Below are positions 6,332 to 13,251 of a stretch of DNA of 13,614 bases, in pieces. Numbering within the stretch: the first letter of the stretch is position 1; each line of letters starts with the position of its first letter. The stretch is from NCBI GenBank assembly GCA_002472405.1, contig DKRV01000012.1, positions 14,422 through 28,035 on the forward strand, in the 5' to 3' direction. The translations under genes were made by a program, and so were the position numbers. Origin of the DNA: Clostridiales bacterium UBA7273. Lineage in GTDB: Bacteria; Bacillota; Clostridia; Oscillospirales; Oscillospiraceae. Below the pieces are notes generated by a model. That model was not told the DNA's origin and searched no databases. It saw only the letters and a list, made by a program, of their open reading frames with translations.

Positions 6332-6502
6332 CTAATACAGCTCAAAGCCGTTGTCATATCTGCGCGCATCGCGCCGGAAATAGTCCGACAGCAGCGACAT
6401 GTCGCGCCGGCGCACTATAAAAAGCTGCTGCTCATCAAAATTCACGCCGTTTTCGTCGGGCGCATACGGCCTGACGGAAAGCATTTCGCCCTCGTTATTC
6501 AT
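6332..6502 (-). CDS. 56-aa orphan protein in the tail module
   Basis: A short frame translating to 56 aa, beginning MNNEGEMLSVRPYAPDENG and ending in RRDARRYDNGFELY. It overlaps the end of the preceding gene by 8 bp and is followed by the LysM gene after 11 bp; AGGAGG lies about 13 bases upstream and GGGAG immediately before the ATG. The context, shared strand and tight spacing support translation. I do not recognise a family. It holds the place where a tail chaperone and tape measure gene usually are, but is far too short to be either. Confidence 0.6.
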   Translation of the reverse strand: MNNEGEMLSVRPYAPDENGVNFDEQQLFIVRRRDMSLLSDYFRRDARRYDNGFELY

Positions 6503-6866
6503 CTCCCGACACCTCCTCGCAGCAGAGCGCGGCGATCTTTATTCGCTGCATCTCCGAGCCGTCGGGCTTTTTTGTTTTCCGAAGCTCTGTGCAGCGGCAG
6601 CCGCTGTAAAGTCTGCCGCCTATCTGAAGCTCAAACGGCTCAGCGTTTTCAAATCTCACACCGTCGCCTATGCTCGCTGTGCGCTCGAGCACGATCTCAT
6701 AGCTCCGGTCAAAGGTCAGTATCGCGCTCGGCACGCAGTCGCCGAAGCCGAGCACCGGATACTCGCTGTGCCGCTCGTATTCCTCGGCAAGCGCAACGCC
6801 TGCAAGCGGCACGCCGTCAACTCCGACCTTTGCCGAATTTGAAGAATACGCTTTTATAACGCTCAT
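6495..6866 (-). CDS. Possible tail tube or tail-completion protein
   Basis: A 123-aa protein, predicted mostly beta. It begins MSVIKAYSSNSAKVGVDG and has DGVPLAGVALAEEYERHSEYPVLGFGD, then ILTFDRSYEIVLER and RLYSGCRCTEL, ending with MQRIKIAAL. The order (an internal 'DGV-x-L-x-G' strand, a Y-rich strand, a recurrent 'FEL-x-I-x-x-R' strand and a final 'K-I-x-A' strand) looks like small tail tube proteins of Clostridia phages. The family match is by pattern only and needs a profile search. It overlaps the upstream gene by ATGA and lies after the tail-terminator-like gene, the usual place for the tube gene. Confidence 0.5.
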   Translation of the reverse strand: MSVIKAYSSNSAKVGVDGVPLAGVALAEEYERHSEYPVLGFGDCVPSAILTFDRSYEIVLERTASIGDGVRFENAEPFELQIGGRLYSGCRCTELRKTKKPDGSEMQRIKIAALCCEEVSGDE

Positions 6867-7333
6867 ATCGTTCCCTCCCCTATGCTGTAGCCCGACAGCG
6901 AACTGCCGAGCATTTCACGCACAAGATAGGCTGCCGCCTTTGCCGTGCAGCGGCTGCGCAGCATGCGGCAGTCGCCGTCGTATTCGACTTTTTCAAAGTC
7001 AAACTCCGTGACCGACAGGCCGTCGATGCTGTAAAGTGCGCATCTTGCGCTGTCGGCAAGCTCGGAGCAGCCCTCATCCGCGTTTGCCGGACTGTAAACG
7101 TCAAGCGAGAGCACAAGCTCGGCCTTTTCGCCGTACATTTCCTTAAGCTGTCCGTCCTCGGTGCACACTCCGATGTAGTTGCCAAGCCCCGACGAGCTTA
7201 TCCGCGCACTTTTAAGACCGACGCACACAAACGCTGCCGCATCATCAAGCTCCGATGCGTTAAACGCCGTCACAGCGTTTATCCCGGCGTTATTAAGCTC
7301 CTCTGCAATTTCGCTCGCGATATTCTCAAGCAT
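6863..7333 (-). CDS. Tail-terminator-like / minor neck protein
   Basis: A 156-aa protein starting MLENIASEIAEELNNAGINAV, a helical opening typical of small tail-terminator proteins, with a following alpha/beta part (LVLSLDVYSPANADEGCSEL, FDFEKVEYDGDCRMLRSRC). Tail terminators cap the tube at its head-proximal end. The assignment rests on length, the N-terminal helix and its place between connector genes and a possible tube gene; I do not see a diagnostic motif. It overlaps the upstream gene by 8 bp, GGGAGG is 9 bases before the ATG, and its own stop overlaps the next start as ATGA. Confidence 0.55.
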   Translation of the reverse strand: MLENIASEIAEELNNAGINAVTAFNASELDDAAAFVCVGLKSARISSSGLGNYIGVCTEDGQLKEMYGEKAELVLSLDVYSPANADEGCSELADSARCALYSIDGLSVTEFDFEKVEYDGDCRMLRSRCTAKAAAYLVREMLGSSLSGYSIGEGTI

Positions 7334-7637
7334 CGGCAGCGCCTCCCTTCAGCTTCAGTATGCACTCATTGTGCGAAAACGCGCCGAATATGCGCACAGG
7401 CTCGACGCGCAAAACGACATACCGTCTGCCTGCCGCAGTAACGCTGTCGCCCTCTGCAATGCCCTCGGCATCGGTTATAAGCCGGTATTTAGAGTTGTTC
7501 GTAACTCCGGGCGCAAGGTGAGCCTTGTGGGTCTGCGCATCGTCCGGGTCAAGGCAGGATATAAAGCCCCTGCCCTCGGCCGTTCCAATGGTGATGCGCT
7601 CGCCGTAGCTTCGCAGAATTCTGTTTGCCGCCGTCAT
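7326..7637 (-). CDS. Head-closure / stopper-like connector protein
   Basis: A 103-aa beta-rich protein with RSYGERITIGTAEGRGFISC near the N-terminus and RRYVVLRVEPVRIFG near the C-terminus. This is a common layout for small head-tail joining (stopper) proteins: an N-terminal cross-over strand, then a barrel whose last strands carry 'Y-V-V-x-R-V'. The start ATG overlaps the previous stop (ATGA). Position between the gp6-like connector and the tail-terminator-like gene fits a stopper. The family is inferred from order and size, not from a firm motif. Confidence 0.55.
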   Translation of the reverse strand: MTAANRILRSYGERITIGTAEGRGFISCLDPDDAQTHKAHLAPGVTNNSKYRLITDAEGIAEGDSVTAAGRRYVVLRVEPVRIFGAFSHNECILKLKGGAADA

Positions 7638-8005
7638 CCCTGCACCCCCACAAACGCGAAGCCTCCTGCGTCAAGATACGCGCCAAGCATCGTCTCCGCG
7701 CTTTTTCTCAGCGCTGCGGCCGACGCTCCGCCGAGCTGCACGGACAGCTTTCCTGCCGTGAAGCCGCTCACTCCGCCGGAGTGAGCACTGCCCAGCTCCA
7801 TGTACATGGATATTGCGAGCATCGCCGATGCAGTAACGAAAGTTTCGCCTATCTCGTCGCTTGAAGCGCCGCGGCGCAGTCTGCTCTCAAGCTCGGCGGC
7901 GGCAGCGGAGCACACCGCGCGCAGCATATCCGCGTCCTCGTCCGGAACGCTTTCTCCGAGCATGCTCAGCGCCTTCATTTCTATGTCCATATCCGTATAT
8001 GACAT
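7634..8005 (-). CDS. Head-tail connector protein (gp6-like)
   Basis: A 123-aa, largely helical protein: ALSMLGESVPDEDADMLRAVCSAAAAEL followed by TFVTASAMLAISMYM and a C-terminal ALRKSAETMLGAYL. This fits small alpha-helical adaptor proteins of the gp6 / HK97 type, which form a ring under the portal. It is the first gene after the capsid gene. GGAGG is 7 bases before the ATG and immediately follows the T-run of the terminator-like hairpin at 8017-8045, so its transcript would be a read-through product of the capsid mRNA. Confidence 0.65.
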   Translation of the reverse strand: MSYTDMDIEMKALSMLGESVPDEDADMLRAVCSAAAAELESRLRRGASSDEIGETFVTASAMLAISMYMELGSAHSGGVSGFTAGKLSVQLGGASAAALRKSAETMLGAYLDAGGFAFVGVQG

Positions 8006-8016
8006 TGATTACCTCC

Positions 8017-8045
8017 AAAAAGCGGAGACGGGGTGACCCGTCTCC
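8017..8045 (-). terminator. Hairpin with T-run right after major capsid gene
   Basis: On the minus strand a perfect 9-bp stem (GGAGACGGG / CCCGTCTCC) closes a TCAC loop and is followed by GCTTTTT. It sits 11 bases past the capsid stop, inside the operon. It would lower transcription of the connector and tail genes relative to the capsid gene, or protect the capsid mRNA end. Its T-run ends exactly at the next gene's ribosome binding site. Confidence 0.8.
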
Positions 8046-8056
8046 TTGTGTGTTTA

Positions 8057-9088
8057 TCAGACAGTCAGCACCTTGGATGCCTCGGTGTAGAGCTTTGCAA
8101 AGCCGGAAATGCTGGTGATCGCTGCGCGCTCGAGCTGACGGTCGATAAGTCTGTCGTACTCAACGTTAACGTCGCCTGCGGTGACCATCTCAAGAGCATA
8201 GCCCTTGTCAAGGCCGATGGCGGTGCCGGCTGGCATTGCCGAGCAGCGGATGAGCTTTGCGCCCAGAGGATTGCCCGGCTCGCCGGTGCCCTGGAAGTTA
8301 AGTCCGGCAAGGGGATTCTGAAACTCCGAGCACTTGAGGATCTTCATCATAACGTCGGGAGCTGCGAGCATGGTGTTCATGGTGTAAGGGTCAAAGCAGT
8401 TCCAGAAGTTCAGCAGCTCGCCGTAGCTCAGGCTGCCGGCGGTGCCGCCGATGGTGTCGTCGCCTACCTCGTATGCGGTTGCAGCATTGGAGTTGCCGTC
8501 GCCGTTTGTGATAACGTCGATGGCATCCTCAAGATGCATGCGCATGATCTGATTGCCGATCTGGCGGAGCATGACGGAAAACAGGTCAAGGCGCTGGAAG
8601 CGGATCGCCTCGTAGGACGCGACGAGCATTCTGCCGCGCTTTTTGAGGCTCACCAGATGGTCGGAGGCTCTCACCTCGGTCTGGGGTATCGCCGCACCCT
8701 CGCCGACATAGCGCAGGCTCTTGTCGTCCTCGCTTGCCGCCGAGTAGATGGAGCGATAGTCCATGCCGTCAAAACGGGTGACGGTAGCGGTGATGGACGG
8801 CAGAATGTTGCCCTCTTCCATGCCTGCCTTTACGCTGCGCGAAACATACTCGGGAAACAGCACCGCCGACTCCGAGGTCGAGAAGAATTTTTCGACAACG
8901 TCGCTGCCTGCGCCGCGAACCTTGATGTCGAATCTTTTGAGCTGGCGCTGGAATGCGTCAAGCCCCTCATACGGAGTGCCCTTGTAGTTTTCGTTGGGGT
9001 CGAGCGCCTCCAGGGTCTGCTCGAAGCTCTTGCCGCGCTCTGAATACATGCCCTTTTCGAGCTTTATCTCGTTGAAATTATATGCCAT
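8057..9088 (-). CDS. Major capsid protein (HK97 fold)
   Basis: A 343-aa phage major capsid protein. The N-terminal arm contains GLDAFQRQLKRFDIKV and VEKFFSTSESAVLFPEYVSR. The middle has SLRYVGEGAAIPQTEV, the E-loop/P-domain region, and helix LEDAIDVITNGDG. The C-terminal part has PLGAKLIRCSAMP and ends with the usual strand YDRLIDRQLERAAI. Sequence and genome place (protease and decoration genes just upstream, connectors downstream) are those of HK97-fold capsid genes of Clostridia prophages. ATG 9088 is chosen because AAGGAGG is 8 bases upstream; the frame runs open for 58 codons above that only as an overlap with the decoration gene. Confidence 0.93.
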   Translation of the reverse strand: MAYNFNEIKLEKGMYSERGKSFEQTLEALDPNENYKGTPYEGLDAFQRQLKRFDIKVRGAGSDVVEKFFSTSESAVLFPEYVSRSVKAGMEEGNILPSITATVTRFDGMDYRSIYSAASEDDKSLRYVGEGAAIPQTEVRASDHLVSLKKRGRMLVASYEAIRFQRLDLFSVMLRQIGNQIMRMHLEDAIDVITNGDGNSNAATAYEVGDDTIGGTAGSLSYGELLNFWNCFDPYTMNTMLAAPDVMMKILKCSEFQNPLAGLNFQGTGEPGNPLGAKLIRCSAMPAGTAIGLDKGYALEMVTAGDVNVEYDRLIDRQLERAAITSISGFAKLYTEASKVLTV

Positions 9089-9101
9089 GATCTTTTCCTC
9101 C

Positions 9102-9449
9102 TTACATAATGAAGCCGACTGTACCGGCAGCGGCATCGACCTTGATGACAAGGTACTGTGCTCCGCCGGTGGTGACGGCTTTGACCTTGCCTGCCGCAGC
9201 GTCCGCCGCGAGAGTAGCGTAGCCGACCGCGGGAGCCGTGCCGCTGTAGCCAAGCTCGACATAGCCTGCGGTCTTTATCTCGGCAAATGCATCGCCGGAC
9301 GCGATGCAAACGCCCATGAAGCGGTCGCCTGCGTCGCAGGCCTTGACTGTGCTGTTTGCGCTCATCTTAACAAGCGCGCCCTTTGTTACGCCGCTTGCCT
9401 TGTTGAAGGAGAGCACCTGCTCTCCGACGCCTTCAAAACTAACTTTCAT
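9102..9449 (-). CDS. DUF2190-type capsid decoration protein
   Basis: A 115-aa protein composed of short beta strands and Ala/Gly-rich turns: SFNKASGVTKGALVKMSANSTV, GDRFMGVCIASGDAFAEIKTAGYVEL, GYATLAADAAAGKV and a final GTVGFIM. This is the make-up of DUF2190-like small beta-barrel proteins, which decorate capsids. It lies between the protease and the major capsid gene, the standard place. AGGAGG is about 6 bases before the ATG. 13 bp separate it from the capsid gene. Confidence 0.8.
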   Translation of the reverse strand: MKVSFEGVGEQVLSFNKASGVTKGALVKMSANSTVKACDAGDRFMGVCIASGDAFAEIKTAGYVELGYSGTAPAVGYATLAADAAAGKVKAVTTGGAQYLVIKVDAAAGTVGFIM

Positions 9450-9470
9450 TTTTGTCCTCCTGATCTTAGA

Positions 9471-10364
9471 TCAAATGATGTATTCTTCACCGGAAAATGC
9501 GGTGACTTCGCCCCTGCCCGGAAGCTGTGTCACGGGCGGATAGAGCTTTGCCGATGCTTCCTCAAAAGCGTCCTTTAGCTTAATAAGCTCCGGCTCTTCC
9601 ATCAGCTGCACGCTTTTTTCAAGTGCAGGGTGCATTTTTTCATCGCACACGAGGCACAGCCGCAGTACCTCCGCTCTGAGCGAGTCGAGATACTTCCTGC
9701 CGAGCTGCGCGGATTTCTCAAGCGCCTCGAACTCGGCGGCATAGCCGCGCCCGGCCTCGCTTTCGATGAAGCTCTTTATAACGCCCGCGCTTCTCTGCGC
9801 CGGAACGGCAACAAAGCTCCATTCGTATGCGTCAACCGCGCCCGTGAGCACGGCGCAGCACCTTTCACCGCCGTAGACCTTGCCCTTTTCATGGCTGCAT
9901 GTTCCGATCTCGGCACCGCAGATGCTGCATATGCTCTGCGCCACCGAGCAGCCGACGCTCGTTTCGCGCTTTATGCCGCCTTCTATCTGGGCGATAAGCT
10001 CGGCGTTTGCCTCGGTGCGCAGCATGTAGGCAAAGCCCTTGAGATAGACATACGCTTCGCCGCACGAGGTGGTTTTGCCCTTTTCGGTCACAAGCTCCGT
10101 TCTGTAAATTCGCGCGACCTGATTTTCGCTGCGCCAGTCATGGTCGCAGATGCCCGTCGCGCCGACGAAAAGCTCGCTAAGCTCGCGGAGCGTTGATACC
10201 GAAAAGCGCTCGTGGTCGCGATCGACCTCGTTATCACACAGCAGCACCTGAAAGGCGTAGACCTCGTCGGCGGTAAGCTGCGTCTTGGCAAAGGCATTTA
10301 TCGCCTGCAGCTCCTGCTCGGCGCACACGCTGCCCGACGCCGAGCCGTCTTTAATGATCTTCAT
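9471..10364 (-). CDS. Prohead maturation protease with Cys-rich insertion
   Basis: A 297-aa protein of the HK97-type prohead protease class (U35/S78-like), which cleaves scaffold and capsid N-termini during head assembly. The likely catalytic His is H75 in GICDHDW and the Ser is S136 in KRETSVGCSV; SFVAVPAQ (183-190) matches the post-catalytic strand. The C-terminal 100 residues are helical and charged, like a fused scaffold. A Cys cluster, C146, C149, C156 and H158 in CSICGAEIGTCSH, could bind zinc; related phage proteases carry it. Start ATG 10364 has AAGGA upstream and overlaps the portal end by 14 bp; the frame extends to 10406 without a better start. The assignment of catalytic residues is by pattern. 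Confidence 0.8.
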   Translation of the reverse strand: MKIIKDGSASGSVCAEQELQAINAFAKTQLTADEVYAFQVLLCDNEVDRDHERFSVSTLRELSELFVGATGICDHDWRSENQVARIYRTELVTEKGKTTSCGEAYVYLKGFAYMLRTEANAELIAQIEGGIKRETSVGCSVAQSICSICGAEIGTCSHEKGKVYGGERCCAVLTGAVDAYEWSFVAVPAQRSAGVIKSFIESEAGRGYAAEFEALEKSAQLGRKYLDSLRAEVLRLCLVCDEKMHPALEKSVQLMEEPELIKLKDAFEEASAKLYPPVTQLPGRGEVTAFSGEEYII

Positions 10365-11508
10365 TGCTTTTTCCTTCCTCCCAATAGATCTTGTCTCTCT
10401 GCGCAAGGTAAAGCGCAGCCTTGGCCTCCTCGACCTCGTCCTGAAGATTGATCGTCTCCCACTCGACAGTGAGCGTTGTCGCGTAGCCGTGCATGTTCAG
10501 CCACATGCGGCAGATCTTCTCGATAACGGGCGTCACCGTTCTGCGAATGGCGTTAAGCTCGCTTGTCATGAGGTCTGCCTGCTGAGCGCTCATGCGCTCC
10601 GTCGTTGACCAGTTAAGGCCTAGCAGGAACGGCGGTATGCCTGTTCGCGCGATAAGCTGCTCGAGTATCTGCCGCACCGGCACCTCGCTGTCGAGGATCT
10701 GGTTATCCGCGCCGATGACCTTGATATCAACGTCGCCCACGGCAACAAAATCGCGCACGGAGCCGGATTTTCCGCTCTGCATGGCCTCCGACCACTGCGC
10801 TGCTATCTGCTGAGCGCGCTCCTGAGCCGAGAACCTGTCGAGCGCGTCGCCCTGCGGCTTATAAACGACCGCAAAGCGAACGTTTCCGGCGCGCTCCCAG
10901 TTGATGCCCAGCGACTGATATATCTTCAGCAGTATTCCGCACAAAAACGGCATACTGCGCAGCATCGAAACGCCGTAGGGCGAGTCTGCCTCGGGGTTAA
11001 ACGGCGTAAACAGCAGAAGATTTTGATACCGAAACGGCGTCACGCAGCCGGTGTCGGACACGCCGCACAGCTCGAAGTCAAGCGGAGTTTTGCCCTCACG
11101 TATCTGCACGTCGGCAACGTTTCCGCAGAGCACGGCGGCAATGTCGCGGTTGCCGTTTGCGACGATCTCGCCCACGGCGCGGCCGCAGGTTATCATCGAG
11201 TCAAGATACTGGGCAAGGAAGCTCTCAAGCCCCGTCTGCCCTCTGCCCACCGGCACCGTTCGGATAAATTCCGCAAGCGCCCTCTGCGCATTTTTATCCG
11301 CGCAGCTTACCTCGAAGCCGCCGGTGAGCCTTACGATCTTCATGATCGCCGCGTCCACCACCGGCACCGCCTCGCGGATCATACGGTAAAGCCTTGTTTC
11401 CGCGCTGCCGAGCGGCACATAGCTGTCGATGAGACTAAACGGATGCGCCTGCGCACTGCGAAGCTGCACCCTCGGCGGAGCGGCCTTTTGTTTTGAAAAC
11501 AGTTTCAT
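10351..11508 (-). CDS. Phage portal protein
   Basis: A 385-aa portal, the dodecameric gate through which DNA enters and leaves the head. Portal hallmarks are the N-terminal LYRMIREAVPVVDAAIMKIVRL helix region, FLAQYLDSMITCGRAVGEIV, and a core NLLLFTPFNPEADSPYGVSMLRS followed by the long helix region and LEQLIARTGIPPFLLGL with WSTTERMSAQQ. The C-terminal end carries an acidic-helix tail. ATG 11508 lies 4 bp past the terminase stop; AGGA is just upstream. The length is short for portals (often 400-500 aa) but complete in its core. No frameshift. Confidence 0.92.
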   Translation of the reverse strand: MKLFSKQKAAPPRVQLRSAQAHPFSLIDSYVPLGSAETRLYRMIREAVPVVDAAIMKIVRLTGGFEVSCADKNAQRALAEFIRTVPVGRGQTGLESFLAQYLDSMITCGRAVGEIVANGNRDIAAVLCGNVADVQIREGKTPLDFELCGVSDTGCVTPFRYQNLLLFTPFNPEADSPYGVSMLRSMPFLCGILLKIYQSLGINWERAGNVRFAVVYKPQGDALDRFSAQERAQQIAAQWSEAMQSGKSGSVRDFVAVGDVDIKVIGADNQILDSEVPVRQILEQLIARTGIPPFLLGLNWSTTERMSAQQADLMTSELNAIRRTVTPVIEKICRMWLNMHGYATTLTVEWETINLQDEVEEAKAALYLAQRDKIYWEEGKSNEDH

Positions 11509-11512
11509 ATTC

Positions 11513-12751
11513 CTACCTTTCCACCCACGCAGCGCCCAAGCTCTGCGTAAGTTTTGAAATGCCTGCGGCAAAATAGCGGATATCGTCCATTGCGTGGTCG
11601 TTCTGCTTCAGCGGCGCTTCCTTTCCGGCGCGCTCGTCCCAGCGATACTGGTAAAACTCGCGCACCGTGTCGTCGCAGCCGCGGCAGATGCGGATGCGTC
11701 CGCTTTTGAGCAGCGAGGCTGTGAGCCGTATGCCGCGCAGAACATCGTTTTCCGCCTTCTCGACGCGAAAGCCCGCTCTTGAGAGCGCCTCGATAAAGCT
11801 TGCTGCCGAGGGATCGACGATTACTCTGTGCGGAACGGCTTCGCCGCAAAGCTCGGCGAGCGCCGCGACGTACTCCTCATCGGTTTTCTGCCTGCCTGTT
11901 TTCCGCCCGTCGTAGTAATACTCGCGCAGGCGGTACCACGTTTGTCCGCATCTGCCCCACAGTCCGAAGGAGCTTGGATTTTTCGTTCCGTAATCGCAGG
12001 ATACGATGTATTCGCAGCAGCTCTCCGGCGCGTCGCACAGCATGTCCTCGCTGAAGAAGTCATACACTCTGCCCTCCGGCAGCACCCACTGACCGAGGAT
12101 AAACCGCCTGTAAAAATCGCCGCTGTACATGCGCTTATAGCGGTCGATTATCTTTTTCGACAGCGAGGGGTTATCCTCAAGCGTGAAGTGGATATACAGT
12201 GCGCGCCGCCGGTCGGCCTGGCATATCCATTCGCGATAGAACCAGTGCTGCGGACTTTCGGGGTTGCAGTTGAACCATATCTTGCTCCCCGTCACCGAGC
12301 ACCGGGCGCAGGCCTGCTCGACAAACGAGCGCGGCATCAGAACCACCTCGTCGAGCAGCGCTCCTGCAAGCGTCACACCCTGGATAAGCGAGCCGGAGCT
12401 TTCGTCCTTGCCGCCGAAGAGATAAAAGCGGTTTTCCCGGCCGAGGTAGCATATCTCGATTATCCCCTTTGAAACGAGATCGCGCACCGCAAAGCCGATA
12501 TCGCGCAGCACCGGCAGCAGCGGCTCGATCATATTTCGCCTTATGCTGCTTTTTGCCTTGCCGCATATGCCGAAGCTTTGTCCGTCAAACCGGCGCATGG
12601 CCCAGCAGACAAAGGATATGCCCATGCACAGGGTCTTGCCCGAGCGCACCGCGCCGTCGCAGATCACGGCATCGAGATCGCGGTAAGGGGATGCGTCGCT
12701 CCACCACGACAAAGCCTTCAGCTGGGTCGGCGAGAAAAAGTCAAACGTCAT
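11513..12751 (-). CDS. Terminase large subunit (PBSX type)
   Basis: A 412-aa DNA-packaging motor: an N-terminal ATPase and C-terminal nuclease. Walker A is GAVRSGKT (33-40). Walker B is LLDE with D134 and E135. Coupling motif C is NCNP (161-164). RNase H-like nuclease acids are D253 (SCDYGTKNPSSF), D313 (VIVDPSA) and D389/D390 (DHAMDDIRYF). The length and order match PBSX-type large terminases. The start ATG 12751 is preceded by GGAGGG and overlaps the TerS-like gene by 11 bp; an open extension to 12841 lacks a ribosome binding site. It appears intact and catalytically complete. Confidence 0.95.
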   Translation of the reverse strand: MTFDFFSPTQLKALSWWSDASPYRDLDAVICDGAVRSGKTLCMGISFVCWAMRRFDGQSFGICGKAKSSIRRNMIEPLLPVLRDIGFAVRDLVSKGIIEICYLGRENRFYLFGGKDESSGSLIQGVTLAGALLDEVVLMPRSFVEQACARCSVTGSKIWFNCNPESPQHWFYREWICQADRRRALYIHFTLEDNPSLSKKIIDRYKRMYSGDFYRRFILGQWVLPEGRVYDFFSEDMLCDAPESCCEYIVSCDYGTKNPSSFGLWGRCGQTWYRLREYYYDGRKTGRQKTDEEYVAALAELCGEAVPHRVIVDPSAASFIEALSRAGFRVEKAENDVLRGIRLTASLLKSGRIRICRGCDDTVREFYQYRWDERAGKEAPLKQNDHAMDDIRYFAAGISKLTQSLGAAWVER

Positions 12752-13064
12752 TGCTCTTTTCGCCCTCCAGAAGCCTTGCCGATTTGTCCAGCGCCGCGTA
12801 GAAGCCGCCACCCTGAGCCTGCTGTGCCGCGGCTGCGGCATTGAGCTCTATAAGCTCCCTTATGATCGCAAGCTTGTTTACAAACTTCAGCTCCACCTCC
12901 CCTTTCGGTCCGCGTTTGATTTCGCTCAGCAGCGAAAGGTCGAGCCCCTCAAGCTCGGATATATCCTCTGCGCCGAGATAAAGCAGCTTCACGGCATCGT
13001 TCGGCGAGGACACCGCAAGCTTTTCGAGAAGCTTATCCGCATCGGCGGATTTTTTCCTATTCAT
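12741..13064 (-). CDS. Terminase small subunit-like protein (lacking the usual N-terminal HTH)
   Basis: A 107-aa protein. NDAVKLLYLGAEDISELEGLDLSLLSEIKRG followed by KGEVELKFVNKLAIIREL matches the middle to C-terminal domain of phage small terminases, where an 'A-x-L-x-F' helix and 'E-x-K-x-x-D-K-L' segment are typical. The N-terminal DNA-binding helix-turn-helix of those proteins is absent; the first 20 residues are charged. It lies directly before, and overlaps, the large terminase gene, the standard position. ATG 13064 is chosen because GAGAGGTG is 8 bases upstream; an in-frame GTG at 13073 is possible. Family assignment rests on this pattern and on position. Confidence 0.6.
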   Translation of the reverse strand: MNRKKSADADKLLEKLAVSSPNDAVKLLYLGAEDISELEGLDLSLLSEIKRGPKGEVELKFVNKLAIIRELIELNAAAAAQQAQGGGFYAALDKSARLLEGEKSNDV

Positions 13065-13103
13065 AAAATTCACCTCTCACCCATAGGCTGTTTTCGGGCA
13101 AAA

Positions 13104-13123
13104 CTTGTACGTTTGCGTACAAG
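13104..13123 (-). promoter_or_regulatory. Perfect 8-bp inverted repeat before terminase gene
   Basis: CTTGTACG (13104-13111) and CGTACAAG (13116-13123) are perfect complements around TTTG. On the minus strand the hairpin is followed by TTTTG. It could be a repressor or activator operator, or a short transcription-stopping hairpin. It is 39 bp before the TerS-like start codon. It does not fit the Gram-positive LexA box (GAAC-N4-GTTC). Confidence 0.6.
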
Positions 13124-13124
13124 T

Positions 13125-13159
13125 AAAAAAATACGCAGCCGAAAAATTTTTTCGACTGC
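13125..13159 (-). terminator. Terminator-like hairpin upstream of terminase genes
   Basis: On the minus strand GCAG-T-CGAAAAA can pair with TTTTTCG-G-CTGC. The one odd pair is a G-U wobble only when read on the minus strand, which supports that orientation. GTA and then seven T follow. It sits between the structured RNA and the first phage gene. Confidence 0.6.
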
Positions 13160-13180
13160 ATGCTTTCCGTACTTTATTTA

Positions 13181-13210
13181 ATTATTTGCCGGAATGTTGC
13201 CCGGCCGCAA
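13181..13210 (-). promoter_or_regulatory. Candidate promoter for the terminase-capsid operon
   Basis: On the minus strand TTGCGG (13210-13205), an 18-bp spacer and AATAAT (13186-13181, five of six consensus bases) could form a sigma-A promoter. A transcript from it would begin near 13174 and meet the terminator-like hairpin at 13125-13159 before the first gene. I see no better promoter between 13064 and 13124. Confidence 0.35.
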
Positions 13211-13214
13211 TATT

Positions 13215-13251
13215 CTAAAAAAGAAAAAGTCCGACGGGAAAACCGTCGGAC
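13215..13251 (-). terminator. Intrinsic terminator ending the structured RNA
   Basis: On the minus strand GTCCGACGG (13251-13243), loop TTTTC and CCGTCGGAC (13237-13229) form a perfect 9-bp GC-rich stem followed by TTTTTCTTTTTTA. It faces leftward, toward the phage genes, so it belongs to an RNA transcribed on the minus strand from upstream. Confidence 0.85.

Noticed and set aside
8033..9043. 336-aa open frame on the plus strand inside the capsid gene
   Set aside because: Shadow of the major capsid gene, which has a clear family match, ribosome binding site and operon context on the minus strand.
11828..12472. 214-aa plus-strand frame over the large terminase
   Set aside because: The terminase frame on the minus strand has Walker A, Walker B, NCNP and nuclease acids in order.
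13104..13123. LexA box
   Set aside because: The half-sites are CTTGTACG, not the GAAC-N4-GTTC core of Gram-positive LexA sites.
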